A DNA stretch of 34,808 bases from CALARM01 sp964431735 (GTDB taxonomy: Bacteria > Vulcanimicrobiota > SpSt-956 > JAKJGF01). The DNA lies in contig CAYSLJ010000074.1 in NCBI GenBank assembly GCA_964431735.1, forward strand, positions 1 through 34,808. Direction: 5' to 3'. The notes beneath the pieces are model-generated. The model saw nothing but the letters and a program-made list of their open reading frames with translations, had not been told where the DNA came from and searched no databases. A program made the position numbers and the translations under genes. How positions within the stretch are numbered: position 1 is the first letter of the stretch; each line of letters opens with the position of its first letter. Positions 14,549-23,001 of this stretch are shown in pieces.

Positions 14549-16906
14549 TCAGTTACCTGCTTCACTACAGAGAACTTCCTGTATAACCTGCTGGAATCTC
14601 GATAATAAAAACGGTTTTTCCAGGTATCTGTTGCCTATTTCCTCTAAAAAGGATCTCGTATAAGGATTTATAATATCACCTGTAGAAAAGACGATTTTAT
14701 CTGTCAGATGGGGGAACTTTTCTTTTATTATAAAGTATAATTCTTTGCCTCCCAGCCCCGGCATTTTCATATCCAGAATAATTAAATCGAAATCCTGATG
14801 TTCCGCTATCTTTTCCAGAGCTTCTTCACCACTGTCGGATGTTGTTATATTATGTTCCATATCTTCAAGGACATTCGTTACCATGTCGAGTATTATTGGC
14901 TCATCATCCACTACCATAATTTTTTTGTGTTTCTGTTCTTCCCCTGTAATTTCTAACGGTTTTATTTCTTCTTCTTTAATTTCAGCGTAATCTTTAGAAA
15001 CAGGCAATTCTATGGTGAAACATGTGCCTTCTCCTTCTTTACTGGTAACATCTATAGTTCCGCCATGTTCTTCTATTATACCCCTGGAAATACTCAGACC
15101 CAGACCGGTTCCTTCTCCTTTTTCTTTTGTGGTGAAAAAAGGCTCGAAGATTTTTAACTGATTTTCTTTACTTATACCGGGGCCGTTATCTTTGAATCTT
15201 ATTTCTACCATATTACTTCTGGTGCATGTGTCTACTACTATATTATTTCCTTTACCGGACTTTATAATTGCCTGTTCCGCATTAATAAGTAAATTTAATA
15301 TGACCTGCTGTATCTGATGAGAATCTCCCATGATAGAGGGAAGTTTTTCCATAAGATTTTTTTTAATAACTATATTATGTACTCCAAGTTCATATTCTCT
15401 CAGGGCTAAAGAATTTAAGATAATATGATTTATATCGACCTGTGTCGTTTCTACTTTATGTTTTCTTACAAAACTTAACAGGTTTTGAATTATTTTTCTG
15501 CATCTTTCAGCCTGAGTTGATATTTTTTCCAGATCGTGCTTTATAGAAGTGTCTATATTACTTTTTATAAGAAGTTCTGCATAACCCAGAACTCCTGTGA
15601 GAGGATTATTCAGTTCATGGGCAACTCCTGATATAAGCTGTCCTACCGATGAGAGTTTTTCTACCTGAATCAACTGATATTCAAGCTGTTTTTCTTTTGT
15701 TAAATCTTTTAATACTATTATGATACCTGAAAAATTTCCGTCCTGTTCCGTAATGGCATTGGCATATATGGAGAAATATCCGTCTTTTTCCAGGGTTGCA
15801 GAAACAGGTTTGCTTTTATCAAGATAAATCTTTTCTATCGAATCACAGAGGATACAGTCACATTTATTCTTTCCCCACTCTTTCGGCAATGTTATACCCA
15901 TGGAAGGGAGTATTTCTTTTGCAGAAGGATTAAGCATTACAAGCTCATAGTTCTTATTAATCATAAGGACGCCATTGCTTAAAGAATCCAGAACTGTCTG
16001 TATTTTCTTATGATCGGTAGAGAATATGGAACTCATTTTATTCAGTTCCACTGCAGTATGATTTGCTATGGAATGAAATAATTTCTTTTCTTCTTCGGTA
16101 AAAGCATTTTTCATACCTCCTGTAATAAAAAGAACTGCTGTAATTTTATTTGCCACTATAACCGGTTCTGATATAAAGGTTTCTACCCGGCTTTTACCTG
16201 ATTCCTGGGCAGAAGGATCTATTCTTGTTTCAATTATAAAGGAAATATTTTGATCTTTTTCCCCGGAATAAGTTTCTATTACTTTTGCTTTAAGATCGTC
16301 AGTATAACTTTCACGTAATTTCTCTCGAATTTTTAAGACAATTTTTTCCCCTTCGTCAAAGAAAAATGCTCCTGCTGCATCGTATTTTATTATATTATAT
16401 AACGTATTTACTATAAGGCTGAATAATTCTTCATAACTTACAAAATTGGATACTGCTTTACTGATATCGTAGAGAGAAGCCAGTTCGAAAGCTCTCTTTC
16501 TGAGCTCTTCCTGTTTAATTTTTACTTCTGACGTTGCTCTGATTTTATTAATAGCTTTTGCTATGACATTTTTTATCTGTTCTATACTTTCAAAAGGTTT
16601 GATGAGATAATCGAAAGCGCCAAAGCGTAGTGCATCTACAGAGGTCTCTATGGAAGCATAGCCTGTCATCATAATTACTTCTGTTAGAGGAGAAACTTCT
16701 TTTATCCTGCTTAATAGTTCTACACCGTTCATTTCAGGCATCTTTATATCGGTAATGACCAGATGAGGCATTTCTTTTTTTACTATTTCAAGTGCTTCAA
16801 GACCGTTTTTTGCAGTAAAAACTGTAAAGTCTCTGCTGAATAAATGAGTGAAAATCTCCAGTATATCCAGCTCATCATCTACAACTATTATTTTTGGCTT
16901 AATCAA
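14549..16906 (-). CDS. Hybrid histidine kinase, REC-GAF-PAS-HisKA-HATPase-REC
   Basis: A 785-residue cytoplasmic signalling protein. An N-terminal receiver (residues 4-120) has Asp10/11, phospho-acceptor Asp53 and Lys103. A GAF-like domain covers 138-290. A PAS domain (300-402) carries the cysteine cluster Cys349-x-Cys351-x-x-Cys354. The HisKA domain has phospho-accepting His430 (SGVAHELNNPLTG). The ATPase domain has its N box (QVILNLLINAEQA), DNGPGIS and GTGLGLSIS. A C-terminal receiver (661-780) has Asp712 and Lys764. With no membrane segment, it probably reads an upstream phosphorelay through the first receiver and a cytosolic cue through GAF/PAS. The start is TTG behind AGGAGGT. No output regulator is adjacent; the NarL-type regulator at 1738-2427 is the only one in the window. 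Confidence 0.9.
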   Translation of the reverse strand: MIKPKIIVVDDELDILEIFTHLFSRDFTVFTAKNGLEALEIVKKEMPHLVITDIKMPEMNGVELLSRIKEVSPLTEVIMMTGYASIETSVDALRFGAFDYLIKPFESIEQIKNVIAKAINKIRATSEVKIKQEELRKRAFELASLYDISKAVSNFVSYEELFSLIVNTLYNIIKYDAAGAFFFDEGEKIVLKIREKLRESYTDDLKAKVIETYSGEKDQNISFIIETRIDPSAQESGKSRVETFISEPVIVANKITAVLFITGGMKNAFTEEEKKLFHSIANHTAVELNKMSSIFSTDHKKIQTVLDSLSNGVLMINKNYELVMLNPSAKEILPSMGITLPKEWGKNKCDCILCDSIEKIYLDKSKPVSATLEKDGYFSIYANAITEQDGNFSGIIIVLKDLTKEKQLEYQLIQVEKLSSVGQLISGVAHELNNPLTGVLGYAELLIKSNIDTSIKHDLEKISTQAERCRKIIQNLLSFVRKHKVETTQVDINHIILNSLALREYELGVHNIVIKKNLMEKLPSIMGDSHQIQQVILNLLINAEQAIIKSGKGNNIVVDTCTRSNMVEIRFKDNGPGISKENQLKIFEPFFTTKEKGEGTGLGLSISRGIIEEHGGTIDVTSKEGEGTCFTIELPVSKDYAEIKEEEIKPLEITGEEQKHKKIMVVDDEPIILDMVTNVLEDMEHNITTSDSGEEALEKIAEHQDFDLIILDMKMPGLGGKELYFIIKEKFPHLTDKIVFSTGDIINPYTRSFLEEIGNRYLEKPFLLSRFQQVIQEVLCSEAGN

Positions 16907-16933
16907 AAGAGTACCTCCTGCAACTTTGTTTTC

Positions 16934-16955
16934 GTGACGCGTAACGCGTGACGGG
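16934..16955. repeat. GTGACGC/GTAACGC heptamer array
   Basis: GTGACGC, GTAACGC, GTGACGG in register, just upstream of the histidine kinase ribosome binding site. No TTA-flanked ends were recognised around it. Confidence 0.7.
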
Positions 16956-16986
16956 AAGTAATATTTATGGTTTATTATCTTAATTA

Positions 16987-17096
16987 GGGGTTGTAAAAAA
17001 ATAACCTTATCATATTTACAATCGTGACGCGTAACGCGTCACGCGTCACGCGAGGAAAATAACCATAATTTGCAAGAGTTATTTTCTTACAGTCCC
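16987..17096. mobile_element. MITE-like element, group I, at the 3' end of tnpB (110 bp)
   Basis: Left end GGGGTTGTAAAAAAATAACC; right end on the opposite strand GGGACTGTAAGAAAATAACT, 16 of 20 matching. TTA flanks both sides (16984-16986 and 17097-17099). The core array 17023-17053 has five GTGACGC/GTAACGC-type words. The right end encodes the last residues Gly-Leu of TnpB and provides its TAA stop. Confidence 0.75.
17023..17053. repeat. GTAACGC/GTGACGC heptamer array
   Basis: GC-rich block of GTGACGC, GTAACGC and the complementary word GTCACGC in 7-bp register, inside the element at 16987-17096. Confidence 0.75.
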
Positions 17097-18406
17097 TTAA
17101 TAATTATACTACGTGAATTACCTACGGTAGAATGAATTCTTAGGCTTCCTGTTTCGTTGACTGTGCTTGCCTTCGGCAGAAAACCTTCAGGTAGAGGCAT
17201 AGTCTCTACAGGCGTTAATTCCCTGTATTCCACAGGTACTGATTTATTATTTAAATCTAATTTTCCTATATATTTCACTGTTTTAGCCGATTTAACGTCT
17301 CTGTCTTCACTATAACCACATACATTACAGGTGAATATCCTGTCCGAAAGAGAGATTTCTACTATATTACCGCAATTATGGCACCATTTCGTTGTTGGCA
17401 AATTCCTGTCCAGTATTATTACCTGTCCCGATTGTTCTAATTTACTCTTTATCGTTCCAAGTGCTGAATTCTGAACCTGTTTACCGAATAATCCTTTGTA
17501 CCAGCCACTTATATTCTCATCCTGAATATAAATTATTTCATTCTTTTTTAACAGGTTAGATACTATCTTATTTGCTTTATCTCTCCTCTGATTGGCTATA
17601 TGTTCATATTCTCTTCTTATGGCAAGACGTATTTTATATCTATTCTTTGAACCCTTTACTCTGCGATGTAATTTCCTTTGCAGAGACTTAAGGCGTTTAC
17701 TTTCTCCAATAGATATATTATATTTCTCACCTTCCGATGTGGTTATTGTTGTTTTTATTCCGAAGTCCAATCCCGTTGACTCATTCTTTTTCTTTATTAC
17801 TGCAGAACCGCATACGGTGATATAACACGTTATATGTATATAATAACCTGATGGTTTCTTTATTAATTTTGCATTGGCTATCTCATAATACGGCTTTATC
17901 TGATCAAGCCCTCTTACTATGAGAGGTCTTTTCAGTCCGTTTATCTTTATACGGTTTCTACCTGTGATTTTATGAGTTACTCCATATTGAGATAGCTCTA
18001 TCGAATTATATTCACTTTTATATCTTAATTTCCCAACACGTCGGCCTTTCTTTTTTCTTGCCGATAAAACTCTTATATTACACTGGAGCGTTTTTAATAC
18101 ATCCTGACGGTTTTTAGACGGAAGATATTTCAGCGTTCTCTCTTCTGCCTCTCTGTCTTTATTCAGCACTATAACTTTTTTGTTCTTATAGTCATATTCA
18201 AAGGGGTTTCCTGCTGACAGGATATGATTATAGAGCCATTTCGCTTCTACAAAGAACATCTTTAAAATTTCCTGTTCTGATTTATTTAAATGAGAAGTAA
18301 CTACCTTCAGAGGAAATACTTTACAAACCTGACTTTTACGTTTTTCCCGGGTTTCTGCCATAGTCTGTTTAATTTTATTTTTCTTTTCTTCAGAACAGGT
18401 TTTCAT
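17087..18406 (-). CDS. tnpB: TnpB RNA-guided nuclease (IS200/IS605 type)
   Basis: A 439-residue TnpB with the full RuvC triad: Asp214 (GLDFGIKTT), Glu297 (IYIQDENISGW) and Asp370 (SEDRDVKSAKT). The zinc ribbon Cys342/Cys345/Cys360/Cys363 is intact, as are the basic helices SLQRKLHRRVKGSKNR. The length fits the longer TnpB forms with an extended N-terminus. TnpB proteins cut DNA guided by an RNA transcribed across their 3' end; that RNA would start inside this gene, but its end cannot be placed. No tnpA is nearby, so the copy is not self-mobile. Its own promoter (18428-18457) and a ribosome binding site (TAGGAGATGA) precede the ATG. The last two codons and the stop lie in a TTA-flanked element, so the original right end has been altered. 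Confidence 0.9.
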   Translation of the reverse strand: MKTCSEEKKNKIKQTMAETREKRKSQVCKVFPLKVVTSHLNKSEQEILKMFFVEAKWLYNHILSAGNPFEYDYKNKKVIVLNKDREAEERTLKYLPSKNRQDVLKTLQCNIRVLSARKKKGRRVGKLRYKSEYNSIELSQYGVTHKITGRNRIKINGLKRPLIVRGLDQIKPYYEIANAKLIKKPSGYYIHITCYITVCGSAVIKKKNESTGLDFGIKTTITTSEGEKYNISIGESKRLKSLQRKLHRRVKGSKNRYKIRLAIRREYEHIANQRRDKANKIVSNLLKKNEIIYIQDENISGWYKGLFGKQVQNSALGTIKSKLEQSGQVIILDRNLPTTKWCHNCGNIVEISLSDRIFTCNVCGYSEDRDVKSAKTVKYIGKLDLNNKSVPVEYRELTPVETMPLPEGFLPKASTVNETGSLRIHSTVGNSRSIIIKGL

Positions 18407-18427
18407 ATAAATGTCATCTCCTACCTG

Positions 18428-18457
18428 AGTATAACATTTCTTTTACGTCTTTTTCAA
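18428..18457 (-). promoter_or_regulatory. Promoter of tnpB
   Basis: On the minus strand TTGAAA, an 18-bp spacer and TATACT, the latter preceded by TG (extended -10). Transcription would start only about 13-15 bases before the tnpB ATG, just upstream of its ribosome binding site. Confidence 0.5.
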
Positions 18458-18502
18458 GCTTTTTAAGAATAACTTTATTTTTACCTGTCCCATCCACTAT
18501 CC

Positions 18503-18518
18503 CACGAATCAATTCGTG
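18503..18518. repeat. Hairpin CACGAA-TCAA-TTCGTG, possible IS left-end palindrome
   Basis: A perfect 6-bp stem with a 4-nt loop upstream of tnpB. IS200/IS605 elements carry subterminal hairpins at their ends, so this may mark the left end; no boundary can be proven from one copy. Confidence 0.35.
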
Positions 18519-18562
18519 AACTTTCGCCGGGAGCGTAATCAGAATATTTCCATTATAAAATC

Positions 18563-18597
18563 TTAGACTTTTCTATAGAAATAATTTATAATATAAT
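18563..18597 (+). promoter_or_regulatory. Probable promoter of the subtilase-radical SAM unit
   Basis: TTAGAC (18563-18568), an 18-bp spacer and TATAAT (18587-18592), overlapping a second TATAAT at 18592-18597. It faces the gene at 18752 across a leader that contains heptamer arrays. Confidence 0.45.
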
Positions 18598-18702
18598 AGT
18601 AAGCGGTAAACAGTGAACAGTTATCGTTATCAGTGAGTAGAAAATTATTCTTGATTTTCTGTAATAAATTGTTCCTATTATCTATTGTTTATATTTTTAA
18701 TA

Positions 18703-18735
18703 CTGGTCACTGGTCACTGGTCACTGATCACTGAA
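18703..18735. repeat. CTGGTCA heptamer array
   Basis: CTGGTCA three times, CTGATCA once, then CTGAA, all in exact 7-bp register, ending a few bases before the GAGGAGGG ribosome binding site of the subtilase gene. A looser array of CAGTGAA/CAGTTAT words lies at about 18611-18641. Confidence 0.75.
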
Positions 18736-18751
18736 TTGAGGAGGGATATTT

Positions 18752-19912
18752 ATGAATAACACAGGTGAATTTTTTATTAACGAAATAAATAAAGTTATAC
18801 CTGGAGAACAGAGAGAAAATGCTTCATATCAAACATTTCTTCACGATTATTTCAAAGAAGAATTAAAGAAAGATTATGTAAAAATTTTTGTTGGTTTTAA
18901 AGAAATACTCGATACGGAAGTTGAGAAATACGGAGATGTCCTTTGTAAATTTAAGACTACTGATTCTATACTGATGCATACAAAGACAGATTTGCTTGAT
19001 ACTATAAAAAATCTGAGTTCAGTACGTTTTATAGAAATGGATTATCCTGTTTCCCTCATAGTTCCTCCGGAATATGTGGAAGGTCACGGGCCATCTCAGG
19101 ATACGGACTGGAATATGCGTCTTATAGGTGCTCCCTATGCATGGAATCTGAATGCCACAGGAAGTGGCGTTAAGCTCGGTATAATAGATACGGGAATAGA
19201 CTACAATCATCCATGTTTGAAGGATAATGTAAAAGGTGGACATAACTTTGTAGATGATAGTAAAGATCCCTTTGATGATAACGGTCATGGCACTCATTGC
19301 GCGGGTATTGCAGCTGCTTCAGGAGAAGCCAATCTGACAGGTGTGGCTACAAGGGCTGATCTTTATGCACTGAAGGTGTTAAGTGCCACCGGTGGTGGCC
19401 GTACGTCCGGTATCGTAGCTGCTATAGACTGGGCGGTAAGTAATGGCCTTCAGGTTTTAAGCATGAGCCTTGGAAGCCGTTTCCCTGCTTCTGCCATGCA
19501 TGAAGCTCTTATTGCCGCTCATGAAAGAGGTCTCATACTTGTAGCCGCATCGGGCAACGAAATGATAGGCCCCGGTTTCCCAGCTTTTTACAGAGAGGTT
19601 GTATCTGTAGGTGCAGTAGACAGAAATAAAAAACCTGCCAGTTTTACCAACCGCGATCCGGGAGTTGATATAGCAGCACCGGGAGTAGGTGTTTATTCTT
19701 CAATTCCGGGAGGGAAATTTGCTTCCTATAGCGGAACATCCATGGCCTGCCCCCATGTAAGCGGTGTGTTTACTGCAATTCTCGGTGAAAGAAGAATGGA
19801 TAATATAGAAGCAGAAAATCTTATCTATGATACGGCAGAAGATATAAAAAGACATTCCTGGGAGGTCGGCCGGGGACTCGTAAGAATAGATAATGGATTG
19901 AAGAGGTTATAG
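18752..19912 (+). CDS. Subtilisin-family (S8) serine protease, no signal peptide
   Basis: A 386-residue protease with a complete triad: Asp146 (GIIDTGID), His179 (DDNGHGTHCAG) and Ser330 (SGTSMACPHVSG), with the oxyanion Asn269 (VAASGNE). Residues 40-105 resemble an I9-type inhibitory propeptide (VKIFVGFKE and VRFIEMDYPV), so it should mature by self-cleavage. There is no signal peptide or lipobox, implying action inside the cell or export by an unusual route. The ATG follows GAGGAGGG. The beta-propeller gene starts 6 bp after the stop, indicating translational coupling, and two radical SAM genes follow on the same strand. A role in cleaving a product of those enzymes is possible but not shown. 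Confidence 0.9.
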   Translation: MNNTGEFFINEINKVIPGEQRENASYQTFLHDYFKEELKKDYVKIFVGFKEILDTEVEKYGDVLCKFKTTDSILMHTKTDLLDTIKNLSSVRFIEMDYPVSLIVPPEYVEGHGPSQDTDWNMRLIGAPYAWNLNATGSGVKLGIIDTGIDYNHPCLKDNVKGGHNFVDDSKDPFDDNGHGTHCAGIAAASGEANLTGVATRADLYALKVLSATGGGRTSGIVAAIDWAVSNGLQVLSMSLGSRFPASAMHEALIAAHERGLILVAASGNEMIGPGFPAFYREVVSVGAVDRNKKPASFTNRDPGVDIAAPGVGVYSSIPGGKFASYSGTSMACPHVSGVFTAILGERRMDNIEAENLIYDTAEDIKRHSWEVGRGLVRIDNGLKRL

Positions 19913-19918
19913 ACATAT

Positions 19919-20971
19919 ATGTGGTCCTGTTATAAAGGAAATAACTGCCATACGTCCTGTGTATGTGGCAGTCCAGCCCTGAACGGTTCTTTGTTATGGT
20001 CCTATGATACAGGGGAGAAGATAAATGCCTCCCCTGTTATTATAAATAATACTCTTTATATTGTTACAGAAGAGGGAACCCTGTATGCACTGACAGGTGA
20101 TAAGGGAAAGTTATTGTGGAAATATAAGGATTCAGATGAAGATAACAGCATGGTTAAAAAAAATCCTCCTCTTGTAACAGATGATACAGTGTATTTTACC
20201 GGTAAAAACGGCAACATTTATGCTCTGTCTTCTGAAAATGGAGAGATTAAATGGACATATGAAACAGGAAGCATAATAAATTCTTCTCCTGCAATATGTG
20301 AAGATGTATTATATACAGGTACAGTGGACGGAACCATTTATGCTATTGATATGGTCGGAGGAGAGAAAAAATGGTCTTTCCATGCCGGAGGTACCTGTGC
20401 TTCCTCTCCTGTAATATATGGAGGTATGCTCTTTATCGGTTCTGATAACATATTTTATGTGATAGATATAGAGAAAGGACAGAAAAGATGGGCCTATACA
20501 CTGGAAAAACCCGTCTGTTCATCTCCTGCTATTTATAACGGAGCAATTTATGTGAGTGCCGGTTATATATATTGTCTTGATATTATTAACGGTGCGAAAA
20601 GATGGATCGCAGAAGTTGAAGGGGAACCTCTCACTGAGACCCCTGTCATTACAGCCAGTTCCATTTTCATTCCTACGAGAGTATACATGAAAGAACTGGA
20701 TAAAACGGTAGGTGTTCTTTATTCTCTGGAAGTCAGTAATGCTGCCCGTCAGTGGGCATTTTTTTCATGGGGAAGCATTACCGAACCTGCAGTGTCAGGG
20801 AATTTTATGTATGCAGGCAGCGGTGACGGAAAACTTTATGCTATTGATGCAGGGTGCGGTCTCCAGAAGTGGGTTTATGAAACAGAATCAATAATTAATT
20901 CTTCACCTGCCGTGGGAGAAGGCTGTGTGTTCACTGGTGCCAATAACGGCATGGTTTATGCTGTTATATAA
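19919..20971 (+). CDS. PQQ-like beta-propeller protein, coupled to the subtilase
   Basis: A 350-residue propeller of about eight blades with motifs such as LYALTGDKGKLLWKYK, IYALSSENGEIKWTYETGS, IYAIDMVGGEKKWSFHAGG and LYAIDAGCGLQKWVYETES, ending TGANNGMVYAVI. It belongs to the same family as the protein at 2492-3517, but one blade is longer (IPTRVYMKELDKTVGVLYSL) and the N-terminus has four cysteines in its first 16 residues (CYKGNNCHTSCVC), unlike its relative. It has no signal peptide. The start is the ATG six bases after the subtilase stop; AGAGGT at the end of that gene can serve as the binding site. Such propellers usually present proteins or bind ligands; none is identified here. Confidence 0.8.
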   Translation: MWSCYKGNNCHTSCVCGSPALNGSLLWSYDTGEKINASPVIINNTLYIVTEEGTLYALTGDKGKLLWKYKDSDEDNSMVKKNPPLVTDDTVYFTGKNGNIYALSSENGEIKWTYETGSIINSSPAICEDVLYTGTVDGTIYAIDMVGGEKKWSFHAGGTCASSPVIYGGMLFIGSDNIFYVIDIEKGQKRWAYTLEKPVCSSPAIYNGAIYVSAGYIYCLDIINGAKRWIAEVEGEPLTETPVITASSIFIPTRVYMKELDKTVGVLYSLEVSNAARQWAFFSWGSITEPAVSGNFMYAGSGDGKLYAIDAGCGLQKWVYETESIINSSPAVGEGCVFTGANNGMVYAVI

Positions 20972-20974
20972 GTC

Positions 20975-21036
20975 GTAATGTGTGATGCGTAACAGGTTAT
21001 ATTCAACGCATTACGCATCACACATTACGCATTACA
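20975..21036. repeat. Perfect 18-bp hairpin of GTAATGN/GTGATGC words
   Basis: GTAATGTGTGATGCGTAA (20975-20992) pairs perfectly with 21011-21028 around an 18-nt loop, with further ATTACGC words extending to 21036. It lies between the propeller stop (4 bases away) and the first radical SAM gene. It has no T run, so it may adjust mRNA stability within the operon or act as a weak terminator. Confidence 0.75.
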
Positions 21037-21065
21037 AGGAAATATAAAGCTGGTTGTGAAAATTT

Positions 21066-22853
21066 ATGAAACTTTTAGATAAAAAACTTTACAGTGTAAT
21101 GCTTGCTTATTTCGGTTACAGTTACGGAGTGGATTTAAGCAGGGAAACGCGAAATGTACAGTTAGGTATTCTTTATCTCGGTACAATGTTGAAAAATAAC
21201 GGTTATAAAGTAAATATTTTATGTACCGATTTCCCGTGGCTCGATAACATAATTGAGAAAATAAGGAATGAACATATTGCTATAGCCGGTTTTTATACCA
21301 TTACAGATAATATAGACAGATGTGTCAGATGTGCTTCACTATTGAAAGAATTGTTTCCTGACCTGATTATTCTTATGGGAGGCCCTCATGCTTCTGTTCT
21401 GGATAAGGAAATACTGGAAAAGCATAACTCTGTTGATATGATAGTAAGAGGAGAAGCTGAATATACACTTCTCAGTATTGCAAGATTTTTTTATGATGGT
21501 TCTGGAGAACTCAAAGACATAAAAGGAATAACTTATAGAAAAAATAATGAAATCTGCCGCAATGACGATGCTCCTTTTGTATCTGATCTGGACTCTTTAC
21601 CTCTTCCTGACAGGGATTTACTGGAAGAACCTGTGAGAAGTACCGATATATTTTATCCCAGAATAATAACAGGCAGGGGATGCCCTTTTAAATGCGCTTT
21701 CTGTTATGAAGGTTTTCATGGAAGTGCCTACAGAATGAGGAGTGCCGAAGATGTACTCAGGGAAGTGGACAGCCTCATTAAAAGAGGGGAGATTGGTTAT
21801 ATATTGTTCCTGGACGATACCTTCAGTGTTCATCCTCAGAGGACTATGAAAATATGTAAAGGTCTCAGAAATATGTCGGAAGAAGGAAGAAAATTTGTAT
21901 GGTTTTCAGAAGGAAGAGTTGATGTTCTTTCAAAATATCCCAGACTGATTTATGCCATGAAACTTGCAGGACTTGCTGTAATTCAGCTCGGTGTCGAATG
22001 TGCTGACCAGAAGATACTGGATATGTATGAGAAACATATAACACTGGAACAGATAGAAGAAGCTATAAGAATCTGTGTTGATGCGAAGATTCCATCTATC
22101 TCCATAAATTTTATCCTTGGAGGGCCTTTTGAATGCAGGGAACTTTATGAGAAAAATCTCGATTTTGTAAGGAAGTTAATGAAATTTGCACCGGGAAGAC
22201 TCAATGTAAGTTCCACCCTTTTAGCTCCCTTTCACGGTACCAGGATTATGAAAGAACCGGCCCGTTTCGGATTGAAAATCATTGACAGAGAGTGTAAAAC
22301 CGGCATCACAAATAAAACATGTTTCTGTGAAACAGATTATATGAATGAATATGAACTTACCGGTTTAAGAATTGATTTTGACAGGGACGTTTTGAATATA
22401 ATGATAGATGTGTCAAAAGATCTGACAAGAGATATAATCTATGAAATTTTTTCCGTTAAATATTTCGGTGTCGATTCACAGTGGGCAACACTTTTATCCT
22501 ATGATAGAGGCATAAGGAGATTCATAAACCTGAAGATACATAAATCATATTTTTCTATAGACGAAGTGGAAGAAGACAGCCTCTCAGATTACTATCCTGT
22601 GAGAACTTATCCTCTCGTTTATGATGATAATAACAGAGTGGTTTTTTATAAAATATACGGAAAAGAAATTCTGAATGATATAGACAGCAGGCTTTATGAG
22701 TATTCGTCCGGAAAAAGAACGTTCAGAGAGATTCTCAATATAGCGAAAGAACAGCTATTTAAAGAACTGCCGTCAGAAGAAGTTTATAAGAGAGTGAAAG
22801 ATTTTTATGTGACAGTAGATAAATTATACGGTGTAATTTTTTCGAAAATTTAG
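21066..22853 (+). CDS. B12-binding-type radical SAM enzyme, copy 1
   Basis: A 595-residue enzyme. Residues 10-145 have the Rossmann-like layout of cobalamin-binding domains in BchE-type radical SAM proteins, with GGPH at 105-108; the DxHxxG cobalamin-ligand motif is absent, as is common in this class. The radical SAM core has the cluster motif Cys206-x3-Cys210-x2-Cys213 (GRGCPFKCAFC), the SAM-binding strand FLDDTFSV and VIQLGVECAD. The C-terminal 60-70 residues (SRLYEYSSGKRTFREILNIA onward) look like a PqqD/RRE winged-helix domain, which in other systems binds peptide substrates. Substrate unknown. It is about 60% identical by eye to the next gene, an evident tandem duplication. The ribosome binding site is weak. 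Confidence 0.85.
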   Translation: MKLLDKKLYSVMLAYFGYSYGVDLSRETRNVQLGILYLGTMLKNNGYKVNILCTDFPWLDNIIEKIRNEHIAIAGFYTITDNIDRCVRCASLLKELFPDLIILMGGPHASVLDKEILEKHNSVDMIVRGEAEYTLLSIARFFYDGSGELKDIKGITYRKNNEICRNDDAPFVSDLDSLPLPDRDLLEEPVRSTDIFYPRIITGRGCPFKCAFCYEGFHGSAYRMRSAEDVLREVDSLIKRGEIGYILFLDDTFSVHPQRTMKICKGLRNMSEEGRKFVWFSEGRVDVLSKYPRLIYAMKLAGLAVIQLGVECADQKILDMYEKHITLEQIEEAIRICVDAKIPSISINFILGGPFECRELYEKNLDFVRKLMKFAPGRLNVSSTLLAPFHGTRIMKEPARFGLKIIDRECKTGITNKTCFCETDYMNEYELTGLRIDFDRDVLNIMIDVSKDLTRDIIYEIFSVKYFGVDSQWATLLSYDRGIRRFINLKIHKSYFSIDEVEEDSLSDYYPVRTYPLVYDDNNRVVFYKIYGKEILNDIDSRLYEYSSGKRTFREILNIAKEQLFKELPSEEVYKRVKDFYVTVDKLYGVIFSKI

Positions 22854-22863
22854 ATGGGGAATG

Positions 22864-22919
22864 GTGAGTAGTGAGTAGTGAAAAGTGAGTAGTGAAAACT
22901 GAAAAATGAAAAGTGAAGT
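22864..22919. repeat. Eight tandem GTGAGTA-type heptamers
   Basis: GTGAGTA, GTGAGTA, GTGAAAA, GTGAGTA, GTGAAAA, CTGAAAA, ATGAAAA and GTGAAGT in perfect 7-bp register, starting 11 bases after the stop of the first radical SAM gene. Confidence 0.85.
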
Positions 22920-22924
22920 CTACC

Positions 22925-22952
22925 CGTCACGCGTTACGCGTTACGCGTCACG
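22925..22952. repeat. GTTACGC/GTCACGC heptamer array
   Basis: GTCACGC, GTTACGC, GTTACGC, GTCACGA: the complement of the GTAACGC/GTGACGC arrays elsewhere, and palindromic. It directly follows the GTGAGTA array, so two unrelated word families lie side by side in the gap between the radical SAM paralogs. Confidence 0.8.
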
Positions 22953-23001
22953 ATTAAAATAAAAAATGGTTGATAGAAATTTTACGGAAAGTGGTAATAT
23001 T

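Larger units (their letters stand above)
18407..18751. other. Divergent region between tnpB and the subtilase gene
   Basis: Holds the tnpB promoter, a small perfect hairpin (18503-18518), a promoter facing the subtilase gene and two arrays of 7-bp words. An open frame of about 42 codons on the minus strand (18414-18542, CTG first) ends eight bases before tnpB; it is not called as a gene. Confidence 0.6.

Noticed and set aside
22864..22952. Array between the radical SAM genes as a precursor-peptide gene
   Set aside because: The 7-bp period breaks reading frames, and no start with a ribosome site precedes a peptide of useful length.
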